64,000 nt of DNA. Source: Ditylenchus dipsaci (lineage: Eukaryota > Nematoda > Chromadorea > Rhabditida > Anguinidae). Location of the stretch: contig SADC01000845.1 of assembly GCA_004194705.1 (NCBI GenBank), positions 310,001-374,000 on the forward strand, written 5' to 3'. The notes beneath the pieces are model-generated. The model worked only from the letters and a program-made list of their open reading frames with translations. It was not told the DNA's origin and did no database searches. Position numbers and translations under genes: made by a program. How positions within the stretch are numbered: the stretch's first letter is position 1; every line of letters begins with the position of its first letter. Shown here piece by piece: positions 36,601 through 43,400 of this stretch.

Positions 36601-37724
36601 TTTTCGACTTTCAATAAAAAATTCTACCAGCATAGCATGCAAACGTTTGACATATGACAGGGAGCTGAAGAGAACAGGGTCTAATTTTCCACCCATACTC
36701 GGCCGGGGATTGAAAATCGGCAATCCAAGAAATACACCACCAACCCTCAGTAGCATTAAACAACTGTGGCTCGAGAGAAGACCAAAGAGGATTGTAGACA
36801 ATAGGTTGCAGCTCAGAATTTGATGAGCTGACAAGATGCCGAGGAAGTTCACCTTGCTTGACCACCTGCACACGCCAGCCAGTCCAAAATTCAGTAACTC
36901 TTAAAGGATTTGCAGTAGAGGAATCTTTTGTTATTGATTGCTGCGAAAGCTGTTGACTCAGTTGATAATGAAGAAACCAATCTTGCAGCTCAAACAATTG
37001 ACTAACGTTATTTCTGTAAATAATTTTTTTAATTACTCGTTACAGTGGCACACCCTGATTTTACTCCTCCTCCTCAAGTTAGTTCCCGCCTAAGTTCCGA
37101 CACCTTTTTACACAAACCTTTAAAAACTTTTGTCGAATCTAATTCGTCAGTCTATTCATAAAATCGTACGGCTTCTGGTTTTACCAATCACTTTTTAAAA
37201 AACACACAATATCAACATTAAAATCCTCCGGTATCGATATAGTGACACCCTTTTTACAAGAATGGGTGCCATTATATCGACTGACGAATACATTTCGGCA
37301 AAACTTTTCGAAAATTAGGCAAAAAGTGTCTGACCCTAGACGGGAACGAACTTGAGGAGGGTGCCACTATATCAAGACTCGACTGTATCAAAAGATTACT
37401 CTGGCTGTTTGCAAAAAATATTAGCCTCTGTCCAAGTCATCCTCAACTCCTTGTCTAATTCTTTGAAACAACCCACACCGACCGAAAACCATTCATCTAA
37501 AATTAAGCAATGTCAAATGTCACTTTGGTTTAAACACAAATCCAACCCTTTGGTTCAGGACAGAAAACTTTTAAATTTCCAACATTGTAATCAAAGTCTT
37601 CTGCACTTACATTTGTATTCTTGGAAATAAAAATAAATAAAAGTAGAAAACTAGCAATGAATTTAAAGAACCATCTTAGAAGTATTCGAAGCCAATCACC
37701 TCGTTTGTCTGTGGAAAACGGCAT
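942..37724 (-). CDS. Giant multidomain transmembrane receptor-like gene (whole span)
   Basis: Dozens of minus-strand exons with consistent GT-AG borders form one series. It starts at ATG 37724 with a Leu/Phe-rich hydrophobic stretch (signal peptide or anchor) and ends after a membrane helix and cytoplasmic tail near 942. Phase-compatible joins checked by eye include 37538/37496, 37400/37013, 33439/28210 (phase 1), 27119/27075 and 22165/22109 (phase 1). The Cys-rich order recalls SVEP1 (HYR, Sushi, ephrin-receptor-like repeats, EGF, pentraxin), but with CTLD, CUB, Eph-like and Ly6 domains plus a membrane anchor added. Expected role: cell-surface adhesion or recognition. It could still be two or three adjacent genes; the 5 kb gap at 28.2-33.4 kb, which holds GCH1, is the weakest link. 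Some exons carry single-base frame breaks. Confidence 0.65.
1481..1895. repeat. Inverted-repeat MITE in the tail region
   Basis: Arms of about 120 bp: GAACATCTTCCCGCCGAA at the left and the complement of CCGAGGGAAAATTGTTC at the right, with shared TTTTTTCTGTATTGAGAAAA. A near-identical TTTGAAGTTTTCTG(G)TATA stands on each side (1462-1480, 1899-1916). An AT dinucleotide tract precedes it (1429-1448). Confidence 0.7.
3660..5062 (-). CDS. Receptor exons: membrane-proximal ephrin-receptor-like Cys repeats
   Basis: Exon about 5058-4665 ([56 protein letters not shown]) and exons 4300-4240 ([18 protein letters not shown]), 4125-3830 ([44 protein letters not shown]) and 3700-3660. They are Cys-rich GCC2/GCC3-type repeats directly before the membrane helix. 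Confidence 0.75.
5376..5609. mobile_element. Mariner-like palindromic MITE
   Basis: An almost perfect 234-bp palindrome. Ends ATTAGGTCGTGTCAAAAGTT and its complement are of mariner type, with TA at the borders. The centre is CAAAACGAGTGGTAAAC-type arms. It sits in a receptor intron. Confidence 0.85.
5660..6740 (-). CDS. Receptor exons: HYR and Sushi-like segment
   Basis: Exon about 6737-6540 encodes [25 protein letters not shown] and NGVITQFTS, a HYR domain start. After an intron, exons about 6200-5990 ([32 protein letters not shown]) and 5981-5662 ([46 protein letters not shown]) follow; this is the HYR-Sushi order of SVEP1. The intron 6240-6500 has a GCAGCGCAAC-rich GC patch that may be another small element. 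Confidence 0.65.
6767..8664 (-). CDS. Receptor exons: pentraxin domain
   Basis: About 8664-8345 gives [27 protein letters not shown] and SQHVWHH. About 8300-7990 gives [37 protein letters not shown] and VGEISLVQ. About 6990-6767 gives [18 protein letters not shown] and CLPNMTDCS. The CAWVR, WHH, LYVDG, LGQ-x-SF-GEI and closing W-x-F...Y-P-x-x-C landmarks are those of pentraxin/LamG-type folds. The LTR-free MITE 7183-7849 splits it. Confidence 0.75.
7183..7849. mobile_element. MITE with GAGTTAGAGTT hexamer ends
   Basis: Ends ATGGCTTGTTGCGTTGTTAG and the complement AACAACGTGAACAAGCCAT. Inside are runs of GAGTTAGAGTTCGAG-like hexamer repeats. A second palindrome (about 7250-7507: GCTACTGTAATATACCCCC and complement) is nested within. 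It lies in the intron between pentraxin exons. Ends resemble those of 56390-56768 and 61634-61993. Confidence 0.8.
9199..9379 (+). mobile_element. Solo LTR of an LTR retrotransposon
   Basis: Begins TGTTGTG and ends CTCAACA, with TATAG on both sides (9194-9198, 9380-9384), the 5-bp duplication of an integrase insertion. Inside are a TATA-like GTATATAAG (9255) and AATAAAG polyadenylation-like signals (about 9299). At 181 bp it is a short LTR. Confidence 0.85.
9407..9543. repeat. Small inverted repeat of the TAGGCCAG dispersed family
   Basis: Ends ATTAGGACTAGGCTTAG and CTAGCCTAAGCCTAAT are inverted repeats. Related single ends (GGCTTAGGGTAGGCCAG-like) occur near 7340, 19590, 26220, 28510 and 54890. 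Confidence 0.6.
9593..9847. repeat. Palindromic MITE
   Basis: GGCGCTAGTGCAGAATCTGT at the left and its exact complement at the right, continuing through TTGCTCCCAAAC. It lies inside 8777-10085. Confidence 0.8.
10095..14800 (-). CDS. Receptor exons: array of EGF-like domains
   Basis: About ten or more EGF-like modules over many short exons. Examples are [17 protein letters not shown] (14700), [20 protein letters not shown] (13350), [15 protein letters not shown] (13250), [10 protein letters not shown] (13060), [11 protein letters not shown] with [13 protein letters not shown] (12660), [11 protein letters not shown] (12560), [15 protein letters not shown] (11750) and [15 protein letters not shown] (10380). 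Spacing fits laminin/Notch-type EGFs. Exon edges in 13440-13500 and 12480-12540 are uncertain and may hide single-base errors. Confidence 0.8.
10558..11512. mobile_element. 955-bp element with 8-bp target duplication
   Basis: CATCCCTG stands on both sides (10550-10557, 11513-11520). Terminal repeats share AATTCACTCCCCG and TCAATTCACTCCCTG. The interior has GTACTC-rich short repeats and no transposase. It sits in an intron of the EGF array. Confidence 0.75.
15154..15558. mobile_element. GC-rich hAT-type MITE with perfect 8-bp target duplication
   Basis: Ends CAGTGCTGTAAAT and the complement ATTTACAGCTCTG match the hAT CAGNG consensus. GTGTAAAC flanks it on both sides (15146-15153 and 15559-15566). 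The interior is made of CCGGTGC/GGTGCCG repeats; no transposase. Confidence 0.93.
16121..17428. mobile_element. 1.3-kb element with GGCTGTACC inverted ends
   Basis: Terminal inverted repeats GGCTGTACC...AAGAATTTAAAGAAATATTTG at both ends. Flanks CAAAGATA and AAGAGATA are a degenerate 8-bp duplication. Near both ends are tandem variants of TTTGCTAAAGGCACA. In the middle (16595-16765) is a cluster of GTGCCC/GGGCAC palindromes. No transposase is seen. Confidence 0.75.
16800..16900 (+). repeat. tRNA-derived SINE-like fragment
   Basis: A B-box-like AAGTTCGATTCC (about 16830) is followed within 25 bases by a TTTTATTTTTCC tail. The same layout recurs at 41440 (GGTTCGAATCC then TTATTTTTCC) and on the minus strand near 16055-16020 (GGTTCGAATCCC then TTTATTTTTTTCG). 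Confidence 0.45.
17640..18600 (-). CDS. Receptor exons: ephrin-receptor-like (GCC2/GCC3) Cys repeats
   Basis: Three repeats of the CxxGxFxxxxxxxxCxxCPxG type are visible: [11 protein letters not shown] with [31 protein letters not shown], and a third with [13 protein letters not shown] and [12 protein letters not shown]. They end in the T-x-x-x-GA-x-S-x-x-C consensus. Short introns separate them. Confidence 0.75.
19150..19505 (-). CDS. Receptor exons: unidentified spacer segment
   Basis: Exons about 19503-19411 ([16 protein letters not shown]) and 19375-19150 ([39 protein letters not shown]) lie between the HYR/Sushi exon and the Cys-repeat exons. The position corresponds to the linker before ephrin-receptor-like repeats in SVEP1-type proteins. 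Not matched to a named domain. Confidence 0.5.
19617..19867. mobile_element. MITE, CCGTATT-ended family
   Basis: Termini CCGTATTCTCTCTAATAAGC and its complement, flanked by TA on both sides. The ends extend into a GGTGTCGG... inverted repeat. The best-preserved copy of this family here. Confidence 0.85.
20477..20725. mobile_element. MITE, CCGTATT-ended family
   Basis: TA-flanked ends CCGTATTTTCTCTATTAACT and the complement AATAGAGGAAATACCG. Lies in the intron just after the Ly6/HYR exon. Non-coding. Confidence 0.8.
20787..22109 (-). CDS. Receptor exon: Ly6/uPAR, mucin linker, HYR and Sushi
   Basis: One long open exon of about 440 codons. It opens [15 protein letters not shown], ending [12 protein letters not shown], a Ly6/uPAR-type three-finger pattern with the CC-x(4)-CN ending. 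A Thr/Ser/Pro-rich stretch of about 70 residues ([12 protein letters not shown] and similar), probably O-glycosylated, follows. Then comes a HYR domain ([54 protein letters not shown]). Last is a Sushi-like tail ([23 protein letters not shown]). N-glycosylation sequons are frequent. No frame break occurs in 1.3 kb. Confidence 0.8.
22163..22748 (-). CDS. Receptor exons: Eph-receptor-like ligand-binding domain and Cys-rich extension
   Basis: The exon around 22748-22440 ([38 protein letters not shown]) follows the landmarks of an Eph ligand-binding jelly roll, ending in the -CP that opens the Eph Cys-rich part. The next exon (22378-22163) has [32 protein letters not shown] and CVPRG. That is the C-x-C-x-G-W-C-C-x-G-EE pattern found just after the Eph ligand-binding domain. 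It joins in phase 1 to the Ly6 exon. The domain looks shorter than in vertebrate Ephs, so this is a family-level call. Confidence 0.6.
23330..23912 (-). CDS. Receptor exons: unidentified segment and Ig-like fold
   Basis: The first part (about 23912-23590) reads [20 protein letters not shown] and [10 protein letters not shown] and is not recognised. The last part (about 23512-23330) contains [13 protein letters not shown] and SGTWKLNVS, the typical F-strand G-Y-C-V and closing strand of an Ig-like domain. Exon borders are approximate. Confidence 0.55.
24487..25957 (-). CDS. Receptor exons: three Sushi repeats
   Basis: Repeats are at about 25957-25757 ([10 protein letters not shown] to [12 protein letters not shown]), 25595-25390 ([10 protein letters not shown] to [11 protein letters not shown]) and 24740-24487 ([12 protein letters not shown] to [12 protein letters not shown]). 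Each has the Sushi Cys pattern and the Trp before the last Cys. The last two are separated by a 460-bp inverted-repeat element. Confidence 0.75.
24779..25240. repeat. Inverted-repeat MITE between Sushi exons
   Basis: Arms near 24779-24880 and 25135-25240 are reverse complements, sharing CTCAGAAATTTGGAAATTGA, GGCTCAAATGAAAGCCTACG and AGTTCTGTAATTTTGTAG. No coding capacity. Confidence 0.75.
26876..27250 (-). CDS. Receptor exons: two EGF-like domains
   Basis: Exon 27250-27119 encodes [16 protein letters not shown] and [12 protein letters not shown]. Exon 27075 to about 26876 encodes [18 protein letters not shown] and [10 protein letters not shown], an EGF with a calcium-binding-like DQC start. 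Six Cys in EGF spacing each; junction phase 1. Confidence 0.8.
27718..28210 (-). CDS. Receptor exons: Sushi repeats after the GCH1 intron
   Basis: Starts at a phase-1 acceptor (TTTTAG|AGCTTAGATG), giving [39 protein letters not shown] follow, a Sushi repeat. The rest ([25 protein letters not shown]) is a second Sushi-like repeat with a short intron between. Phase 1 matches the donor at 33439, which supports one gene spanning GCH1. Confidence 0.65.
29490..29886. mobile_element. GC-rich hAT-type MITE
   Basis: The ends CAGTGATGGG and the complement of CCGATCACTG are hAT-like inverted termini. Flanks GTCACAAG (29482-29489) and ATCACAAG (29887-29894) match in 7 of 8 bases, the hAT-size duplication. 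The interior is dense in CCCCGCC and CGCGCC, in stark contrast with AT-rich surroundings. No ORF of note. Confidence 0.8.
30478..31053 (+). repeat. Pair of identical 29-bp repeats upstream of GCH1
   Basis: The 29-bp block, whose core is GATAAAAAGATACTTCTCTC, occurs at 30478-30506 and again, without mismatch, at 31025-31053. These sites lie about 800 and 250 bp before the GCH1 ATG. The GATA-containing core could be a duplicated regulatory site or the relic of a repeat. Confidence 0.55.
31289..31315 (+). promoter_or_regulatory. Upstream ORF overlapping the GCH1 start
   Basis: An ATG 16 bases upstream in another frame encodes MKIVENEH and stops within GCH1 codon 4. It could lower initiation at the GCH1 ATG. 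Whether it lies in the mRNA is unknown. Confidence 0.4.
31305..32732 (+). CDS. GCH1: GTP cyclohydrolase I (EC 3.5.4.16)
   Basis: Catalyses GTP to 7,8-dihydroneopterin triphosphate, the first and rate-limiting step of tetrahydrobiopterin synthesis, in the cytosol as a homodecamer. Four exons join without frame problems: 31305-31638, 32105-32302, 32464-32554 and 32612-32732. The product is 247 residues, close to human (250). Zinc ligands are visible in [10 protein letters not shown] (Cys138, His141) and in HMCMVMRG (Cys209). Other family signatures are [39 protein letters not shown] and the end [13 protein letters not shown]. The first 75 residues are Ser/Thr-rich and not conserved. The start is the ATG at 31305; a short upstream ORF at 31289-31315 overlaps it. 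The gene lies opposite to, and apparently inside, an intron of the giant receptor gene. Confidence 0.96.
31806..32038. mobile_element. MITE, CCGTATT-ended family, in GCH1 intron 1
   Basis: TA-flanked. The left end reads CCATATTTTTTCTAATAAGG and the right end ATTAGTGAGAATACGG. Same family as 19617-19867, 20477-20725 and 34553-34751. Confidence 0.7.
33439..33900 (-). CDS. Receptor exons: Sushi (CCP) repeats before the GCH1-bearing intron
   Basis: Exon 33900-33704 ([27 protein letters not shown]) and exon 33615-33439 ([30 protein letters not shown]) are Sushi-like, with four Cys and the Trp before the last Cys. The second ends at a phase-1 donor (GAAG|GTGGGG). Read-through would add about 40 residues and a stop, so an alternative short 3' end is possible. 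Confidence 0.7.
33955..34998 (-). CDS. Receptor exons: third CUB domain
   Basis: Exon 34998-34799 reads [20 protein letters not shown], later [12 protein letters not shown] and [13 protein letters not shown], a CUB first half with the expected Cys spacing. Short exons near 34160-34114 ([15 protein letters not shown]) and 34090-33955 ([21 protein letters not shown]) complete it. The borders of the last two are uncertain because phases do not fit cleanly. A CCGTATT-type MITE (34553-34751) lies in the intron. Confidence 0.65.
34553..34751. mobile_element. MITE, CCGTATT-ended family
   Basis: TA-flanked ends CCGTATTTCCTCTAATAAGG and complement AGTAAATACGG. It carries a poly-C tract and lies in the CUB 3 intron. 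Confidence 0.75.
35029..36187 (-). CDS. Receptor exons: LDL-A repeat and CUB domains 1-2
   Basis: Exon 36187-35910 begins with an LDL receptor class A repeat ([10 protein letters not shown], then [14 protein letters not shown], with the Ca-binding acidic cluster). It runs into CUB 1 ([22 protein letters not shown]). Exon 35676-35279 finishes CUB 1 (GFHLQYST) and starts CUB 2 ([13 protein letters not shown]). Exon 35230-35029 ends CUB 2 ([17 protein letters not shown]). A one-base frame break near 35335 is needed to reach the clear continuation [13 protein letters not shown], probably a base missing from the assembly. Confidence 0.8.
36628..37724 (-). CDS. Receptor exons 1-3: signal/anchor plus C-type lectin domain
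   Basis: Exon 1 (37724-37538) encodes a basic start, a hydrophobic run (LLLFIFIS) and CPEPKGWI. Exon 2 (37496-37400) gives [13 protein letters not shown] and [10 protein letters not shown], the usual CTLD helix region. Exon 3 (37013-36628) gives [13 protein letters not shown] and the closing LPVICQ. Phases match (1, then 2). Conserved Cys and Trp positions fit a C-type lectin-like fold. The canonical EPN/WND calcium-binding motifs are not evident, so sugar binding is unproven. A pogo-like element sits in the intron between exons 2 and 3. Confidence 0.8.
37043..37385. mobile_element. Pogo/Tigger-like MITE in the lectin-domain intron
   Basis: Ends CAGTGGCACACCCTGATT and the complement GATATAGTGGCACCC...GACTG with TA on both sides. 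It lies 15 bp from exon 2. Confidence 0.65.
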
Positions 37725-38021
37725 TATCGCCTTTTAGACAAGTAGGAATTTAAAATAAGAAAAAAGCAGACTTCACTATAACTGAATTGATTTAAACAAA
37801 TTGAAATAGCCTCTGATATTAACAAAGAATGGTCGGCAGGCGCCTATCGGCGCCTATACAGACATTTTTGCAACAGACAATACCTAATTGCTGACAACAA
37901 ATTCGTGCTTAGCGTTCTCAATTTGCTTACAAATGGATTTTGAAATTCAAGCTTGACTGTATATTTTTGAATTACTCTCGAGACAAAAAAGATTTTAATT
38001 TAGTCCAGATTTTCCTGATCC

Positions 38022-38385
38022 TAATCGTATAACTTCATATTAATAAGTATATCCCCTATTAGAATTCTTTTTTTTCCTTCGCTTTTTTTTAACGGAAGCT
38101 GTCAACTTAGAGAACACAATGAAATTAACGACAAAAATGTTTTTGTCGTCTATGACCATTGTTGGCCTCCAAAGTCAAAAAAGTATGACCCTGTCCTGAC
38201 CCAAATACTATGACTTTCATAAAAATAGGCATATCTCCTATTAGAATTCAATTTTTTCGGCTGTTCTTTTTTTTAACGAAAGCTGACATTCTGGGAAACA
38301 CGATGGTGTTAGCAACAAATATGATTTCCTTCTATACGACCCACTTTTAGCTTCCGAAGTTAAAAAGCGTGACCCCCTGTCCCAA
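38022..38385 (+). repeat. Two-copy imperfect tandem repeat, unit about 180 bp
   Basis: Both units share TATCYCCTATTAGAATTC, TTTTTTTTAACGRAAGCTG, GAACACRATG-like and AAAAAGYRTGACCC segments in the same order. Confidence 0.6.
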
Positions 38386-38520
38386 ATACTATATAGAGAT
38401 TCAGAAAGATTCCTATTTTTAAATTCAGCTAATTTCTATTTGGACTAAATCTTTCGTTTTCTTTCAAATATTTCAAAGCAAAATTGCCTGATATAATTTA
38501 AAAAATACATTTGGTGCGTT

Positions 38521-38763
38521 GATAGATTTTTCGGTTCTTTTCGGTTATCCGGGGAACATTTTGTAAATTCGAATTTTATTTCCTTTCCATACTCCTAACA
38601 TAACAATAACTAATCAAATCGACGTTTTAGGTTCATATAAGTCAACAATCGATAAGAGAAGATCTTCAAATGACTCTTTGTCTTTTATATTTGTGTTTGA
38701 AAAATGGGTGATGAATAGAAGAAGTAATGTTCCCCGGATAACCTAAAAGGACCGATTTTTCAT
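38521..38763. repeat. Inverted-repeat MITE
   Basis: GGTTATCCGGGGAACATT at the left arm and its complement AATGTTCCCCGGATAACC at the right; arms about 40 bp. Confidence 0.75.
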
Positions 38764-39584
38764 AGAAACTTTATATGAATATGGATTCAATCTGAACTGA
38801 AAAATTAAGACCATCCTGGATAGTTAGAAATTGCTAAGACGTGCTTGTTCATATTTTTATAAGTAAGCTCAGCTCTAAAGAAAGCTTCACAAATCTTGCA
38901 AAAAAGCTATAATTGATGGTTTTTAGAATTTATATTTTAAAAAAGTGTTAAATTTGTTTCATTTTGCTGAAAAGTGCCCATTTTATGAGTTAAAAAAGTT
39001 TAAAATTTTGAAATAGACTGTATTCCTGGATGTCGGCTCTCTAACGAGCTATGAAATTTACTGAATGACTTTAAGAAGCTCTAAGGAGGCAGCAACCAAA
39101 TTGGAACATATTAGGTCGTACAACAGGCCACAAAAAAGTTATCACTAAACAAGCAAGCACACTTTTTGCCACATAAAGCGTTGGATGTATTCCATGAGCT
39201 AGTAAAATTCATTTAAACAAACATGAGAATTTGTAAAAAGTCGATGATAAAAATTGGTTGTGATGTTTAGCAATAGGTGTAGACCTCTTTTCACCCATGC
39301 TCAAGAGAAAAATGTAAAAAGTAGATGTGTTTGTATGTGGGTGTGTTTGGAGAACACACCCAAAATAGACACGCAAAGAGAAAAAGAAAATTTCTCTGAC
39401 TGTTTTCCTAATTATATGTGTGGTTTCTGACGCAAAAAAAGTTTCACATCTTATCAATAGTTGTCACTAAATTGTCGCTTTAATTTACACTCTTTCTAAA
39501 CCTTTTTACTGTAAAAAAACAAATCAGCCAAAAAGTTAGTTTGATTAACAATCGAATACCAACAATTGAATTGGCAAATACTAT

Positions 39585-39783
39585 ATAACCTCTTAAAAGA
39601 GCCCTTGTCGAAAGTGACAAAATGTAACTATTTCAGAATGCCTTGAAATAATTAGAAGGATGATTGTTAGCCAAAGAATACCAATGGCCGAAAATAAAAT
39701 GATGGCTAAAGAGAAACTGAAAATAAAATTATTTTAATTACATTTTGTCACTTTCAGTTAAAGCGATTATTGGAGGTTATAAA
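39585..39783. repeat. Inverted-repeat MITE
   Basis: Left arm holds TATAACCTC and GTGACAAAATGTAA; right arm holds TTACATTTTGTCAC and GAGGTTATA. Non-coding. Confidence 0.7.
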
Positions 39784-39785
39784 TA

Positions 39786-40386
39786 CAGTGGACTCTCGCG
39801 ATAACGAACGCCTGAAAGCTTAGTTCTTCCGCTTGGTCTACACAAGCATGGAACCCAATTTTTTGAAAAGATTTGTACTTTTTCGGGGACCCCAAATCTT
39901 TTTTATTTTTGAAGTTTTACGTCAAAATATTTTTGGCTTGAAAACAGCAATAAGCACTGGATGAATGACTTTTTTCCTTCTTTTTTTTTTCAAAAATGGT
40001 CAAAATCTACTTTTTTTGAAGAAATGTACTTTTTTGCTAAAAAACCTTTATTCTAGGTCTAACATCTTTTTCGTCTGTCTTTTGCTGAATTTTATTTACC
40101 AACCCAGTCGATTTCGCTGAATAACACTATAGTTTCGCCATTTAGATCAGCAACTCTCCCAATAACTCTTCCAATATAATAAGCGTTCATTGGGATAGCT
40201 GCGGGTCTAAAAGGCGAAATTATAGTATTCCTTAAAAACGATCGGCAAAATCGAAATCGGGCAGCCTGTCGAATTATATTTAACAAGAGGCACAGAACTT
40301 TAGCGTAAAAAAGCGTTGAAAAGAATTTACAGAAAACACCCGAAAAGAATTAACTTTTCGGGTGTTTTCTGATGGGAGAGTTGACT
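39786..40386. mobile_element. Possible pogo-like element
   Basis: TA|CAGTGGACTCTCGCG at the left and GGGAGAGTTGACTG|TA at the right are pogo-type ends 0.6 kb apart. The right end is preceded by a GAAAACACCCGAAAAG palindrome. Pairing of these two ends is inferred; they could be two solo ends. Confidence 0.45.
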
Positions 40387-40438
40387 GTACATATAATGTT
40401 ATAATATCTTCACATAATACATATATTCACAAGAAATA

Positions 40439-43400
40439 TTAGACTTTCTCCAACAAAATAGCTATTCCTTGGCCACCTCCAATGCAAGCTGCACCAACAG
40501 CGTATTGGATACCTCTTCGCTGAATTTCATGTGCTAGATGCGCAGTAATTCTAGCACCTGACGCTCCCAATGGATGGCCCATGGCAATAGCCCCTCCGTT
40601 TACATTTAACCGGTCATTTTCCAGATTCAACTCCTTCTGAACAGCCAATGTTTGGCAGGCAAATGCTTCATTTATGTCAAACACATCTATTTTGTCGATG
40701 GAAACCCCGGTTTTGTGGCATAACCCTTTGATGGCCTCCACCGGTCCAATACCCATTATCGTAGGGTCACAGCCAACAACATACCAGCCAACAATTCTCG
40801 CTAGTGGAGTCAGATGCAGCTTTTCCACTGATTCTTGACTGGCCACCACAACGGCTGCCGCTCCATCACACACACCCTAAAATTACATTTTAAACGAAAG
40901 ATAAGTAAGCTTTGAGCTCACCGAGGCATTTCCAGGTGTGACCAGTCCGTCTTTCTTAAAAACAGCCTTCAACTTTCCGAGTTCTTCGAGTGTGGTCTCT
41001 CTGGGGTGCTGGTCCATTTCAAAAATCACTTCTCCTTTTTTGGATTTAATGTGAATTGGCTCAATCTCGCCTTTGAAATAGCCCGCATTGTTTGCTACAA
41101 TATTTTTAATATCATAGAAATCAAGATTGGATATCACATAATAAAATTTTTACTTTATGGTGATCTCCCTTAGTCGGGTCAATGTTTGGCGGTACTTCCG
41201 GGCTGCCATCTGTCCTTTTTAGCGGTTGTATGTAAAAAGGGGACTGCAAAAAGGGGGCCGGTAAAAAGGGGGCCAGTAAAAAGAGTGCCGGTAAAAAAGG
41301 GCCAATAAAAAGGGCCAGTAAAAAGGGGCCAGTTAGTTAACTTTATTCTATTTTCTAGAAGCCCTTTTTTCATCAGCTCTAGGTAAATTCTCTGAGGCAA
41401 ATTCACCCTCCGACAAATCCCCCTCCAAATTGTTGAGGTAACAGGTTCGAATCCTGGTGGAAACAGACATTATTTTTCCTTGAATAATAATCATAAAATA
41501 ATTTTTATAGGACCAGTACTGGTCAGTAGGACCGGTGATCCTCAGGCCGGGTATGGGATTAACCTGGTACTACCCCAAATGGGTATCCACTTCCAGAATC
41601 CGAAATTTTGGATTCAGATAAAAGTAATTAAAAATCAATGTAGCCTATCAAGAATCGTGTCCTGAACACGGTTTAATAATGCTAAATCAGCAATTTAACT
41701 TGCAGGAACCCTAGTTCTGGAGTTGTTTTATATCGTGTAATGTATCCAGGTGGCACCTAGTTTGTTAAATCTATGTAAATCTGATCAGGCGTTAGTACAA
41801 AGGCATTGCCTAAGTATGGGTACTCAGGTGAAAGTGCCTAGGTAGTGGTACTGAATGCCTGGGTGGGCTAGGTGCATAATTGCACAGGCGCTGGCGCCGG
41901 TGTGCGCCCAGAAAATTTTCAAAAAAAATAAGGCGGCGGCGCCGCACTCGGCGCCGATTTTGAAAAGCTCCGGCGCCGGTGCCGGCGCCCGTTTTTCAGC
42001 AAATTTGCATATTTTTTTAATACTTTTTCCCCAAAAAAAAATTTCGATCTTTTTTAATCTTTTTATTGATTTTCGCAAAAAAATAACATGGTTCATTGTT
42101 TTTGTACAATTTCTTGACTAAAAAATCATGAAATTTGAAAAGTTTTAGCCATCAACTCCCACAGTTATGCAGGTACTCAACAAGTATATTACTGGTATAT
42201 TAAGTTCACCCATTACTGTCCATACTAGCTCATGATATACTGTTTATTTATGCAAGCACAGTGGTTTTTATGTTACCTTAATGCAAACAGATGTAAAAAA
42301 GAGTTTGACATAATCATTATTGTAAAAATGCAAACCAATGTTAGTGTATAACGAGAAAAAAATAATGAGTTATGTTAATTTTCGCCATTCTTTTAATGAT
42401 AAATTGAAAAAAAAGCCTTTTTTTGCAAAATAAACATTATCTTAGTTACTTATGGATTTTTTCGGCGCCCGGCGCCTGAAAATGACCGGCGCCACATTGT
42501 GCGCTCGGCGCCGATTTTTTTAAAAATCCGGCGCCGGTTCCGGCGCCCGGCGCCTTTTAAAAGGACCGCGCCAACTGGCGCCGGTGCCGGCGCCAATTTT
42601 TTGAAAGCCCGGCGCCAAAAAAAAAATTCCGTTCAACTATGGCTAGGTGTATAGTAGTATTTATAGATGGGTGGATACCTCCGATAAATGGATACCCAGA
42701 CGGATAGGTTAAAATAAGGAAGTTAACTTATTGGTTCACTCAATCCATATCCGGGTACAAATGGTGAATTTGGATGTCCACCTGGTGCAATTTTCGTTCT
42801 TATGCTTGGCTTCAGAATCAAAATCTTTCAATGATTCCGATGATCTTAAGATAGTTTCTAAGTAATAAATTGCTATTTGAGCAGTTTTACAAAGCTCAAA
42901 ATATACCCTGAAAATCACATTTTAGTAGTAGCAAACCTTCTTTAGAATGCTGAAGTTAGTACAAAAAAGAGATTTTGGAACCCTAATACACAAAAAAAAT
43001 TCGCAGAAAAAATGGACGACCACTTGGTAGACGGATAGATTATCCAGTAGAACTGACGATTAGAGAAATATATTTTAAATTACAGGAGTCCTTCACAAAA
43101 CAGAAAAGACCAATTGTGGAACTATAAATTATTTTCGTGTATCAGCCATACTGTAGTAGTCAGCTGGTACCTGTGAGAAATATAAAAAACCATAGCAGGA
43201 CTGAATCTAAAGGTTACCACAATAGTAGTAACTACCGACCGAAAAAATAGCTCGGAAGAAGTAGAAATAGAAGAAACAGAGTTAACTATCTGGCCCCTTT
43301 TTACAGCCCCCTTTTTACCCAGTACCTTTTTAGCACCCACAAATCTTTTTTATTTTTGAAATTTTAGTCAAAAGCTTTTTTTTCTTCGAAACGGATAAAA

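Larger units (their letters stand above)
37725..40438. other. Intergenic region between receptor start and ACAA2 end
   Basis: No gene seen. It holds a two-copy tandem repeat (38022-38385), inverted-repeat elements (38521-38763, 39585-39783) and a possible pogo-like element (39786-40386). The receptor promoter should lie in its first part. Confidence 0.5.

Noticed and set aside
41430..41480. Possible tRNA gene from a perfect B box
   Set aside because: No A box, acceptor stem or anticodon arm at the right distance; better read as a SINE tail.
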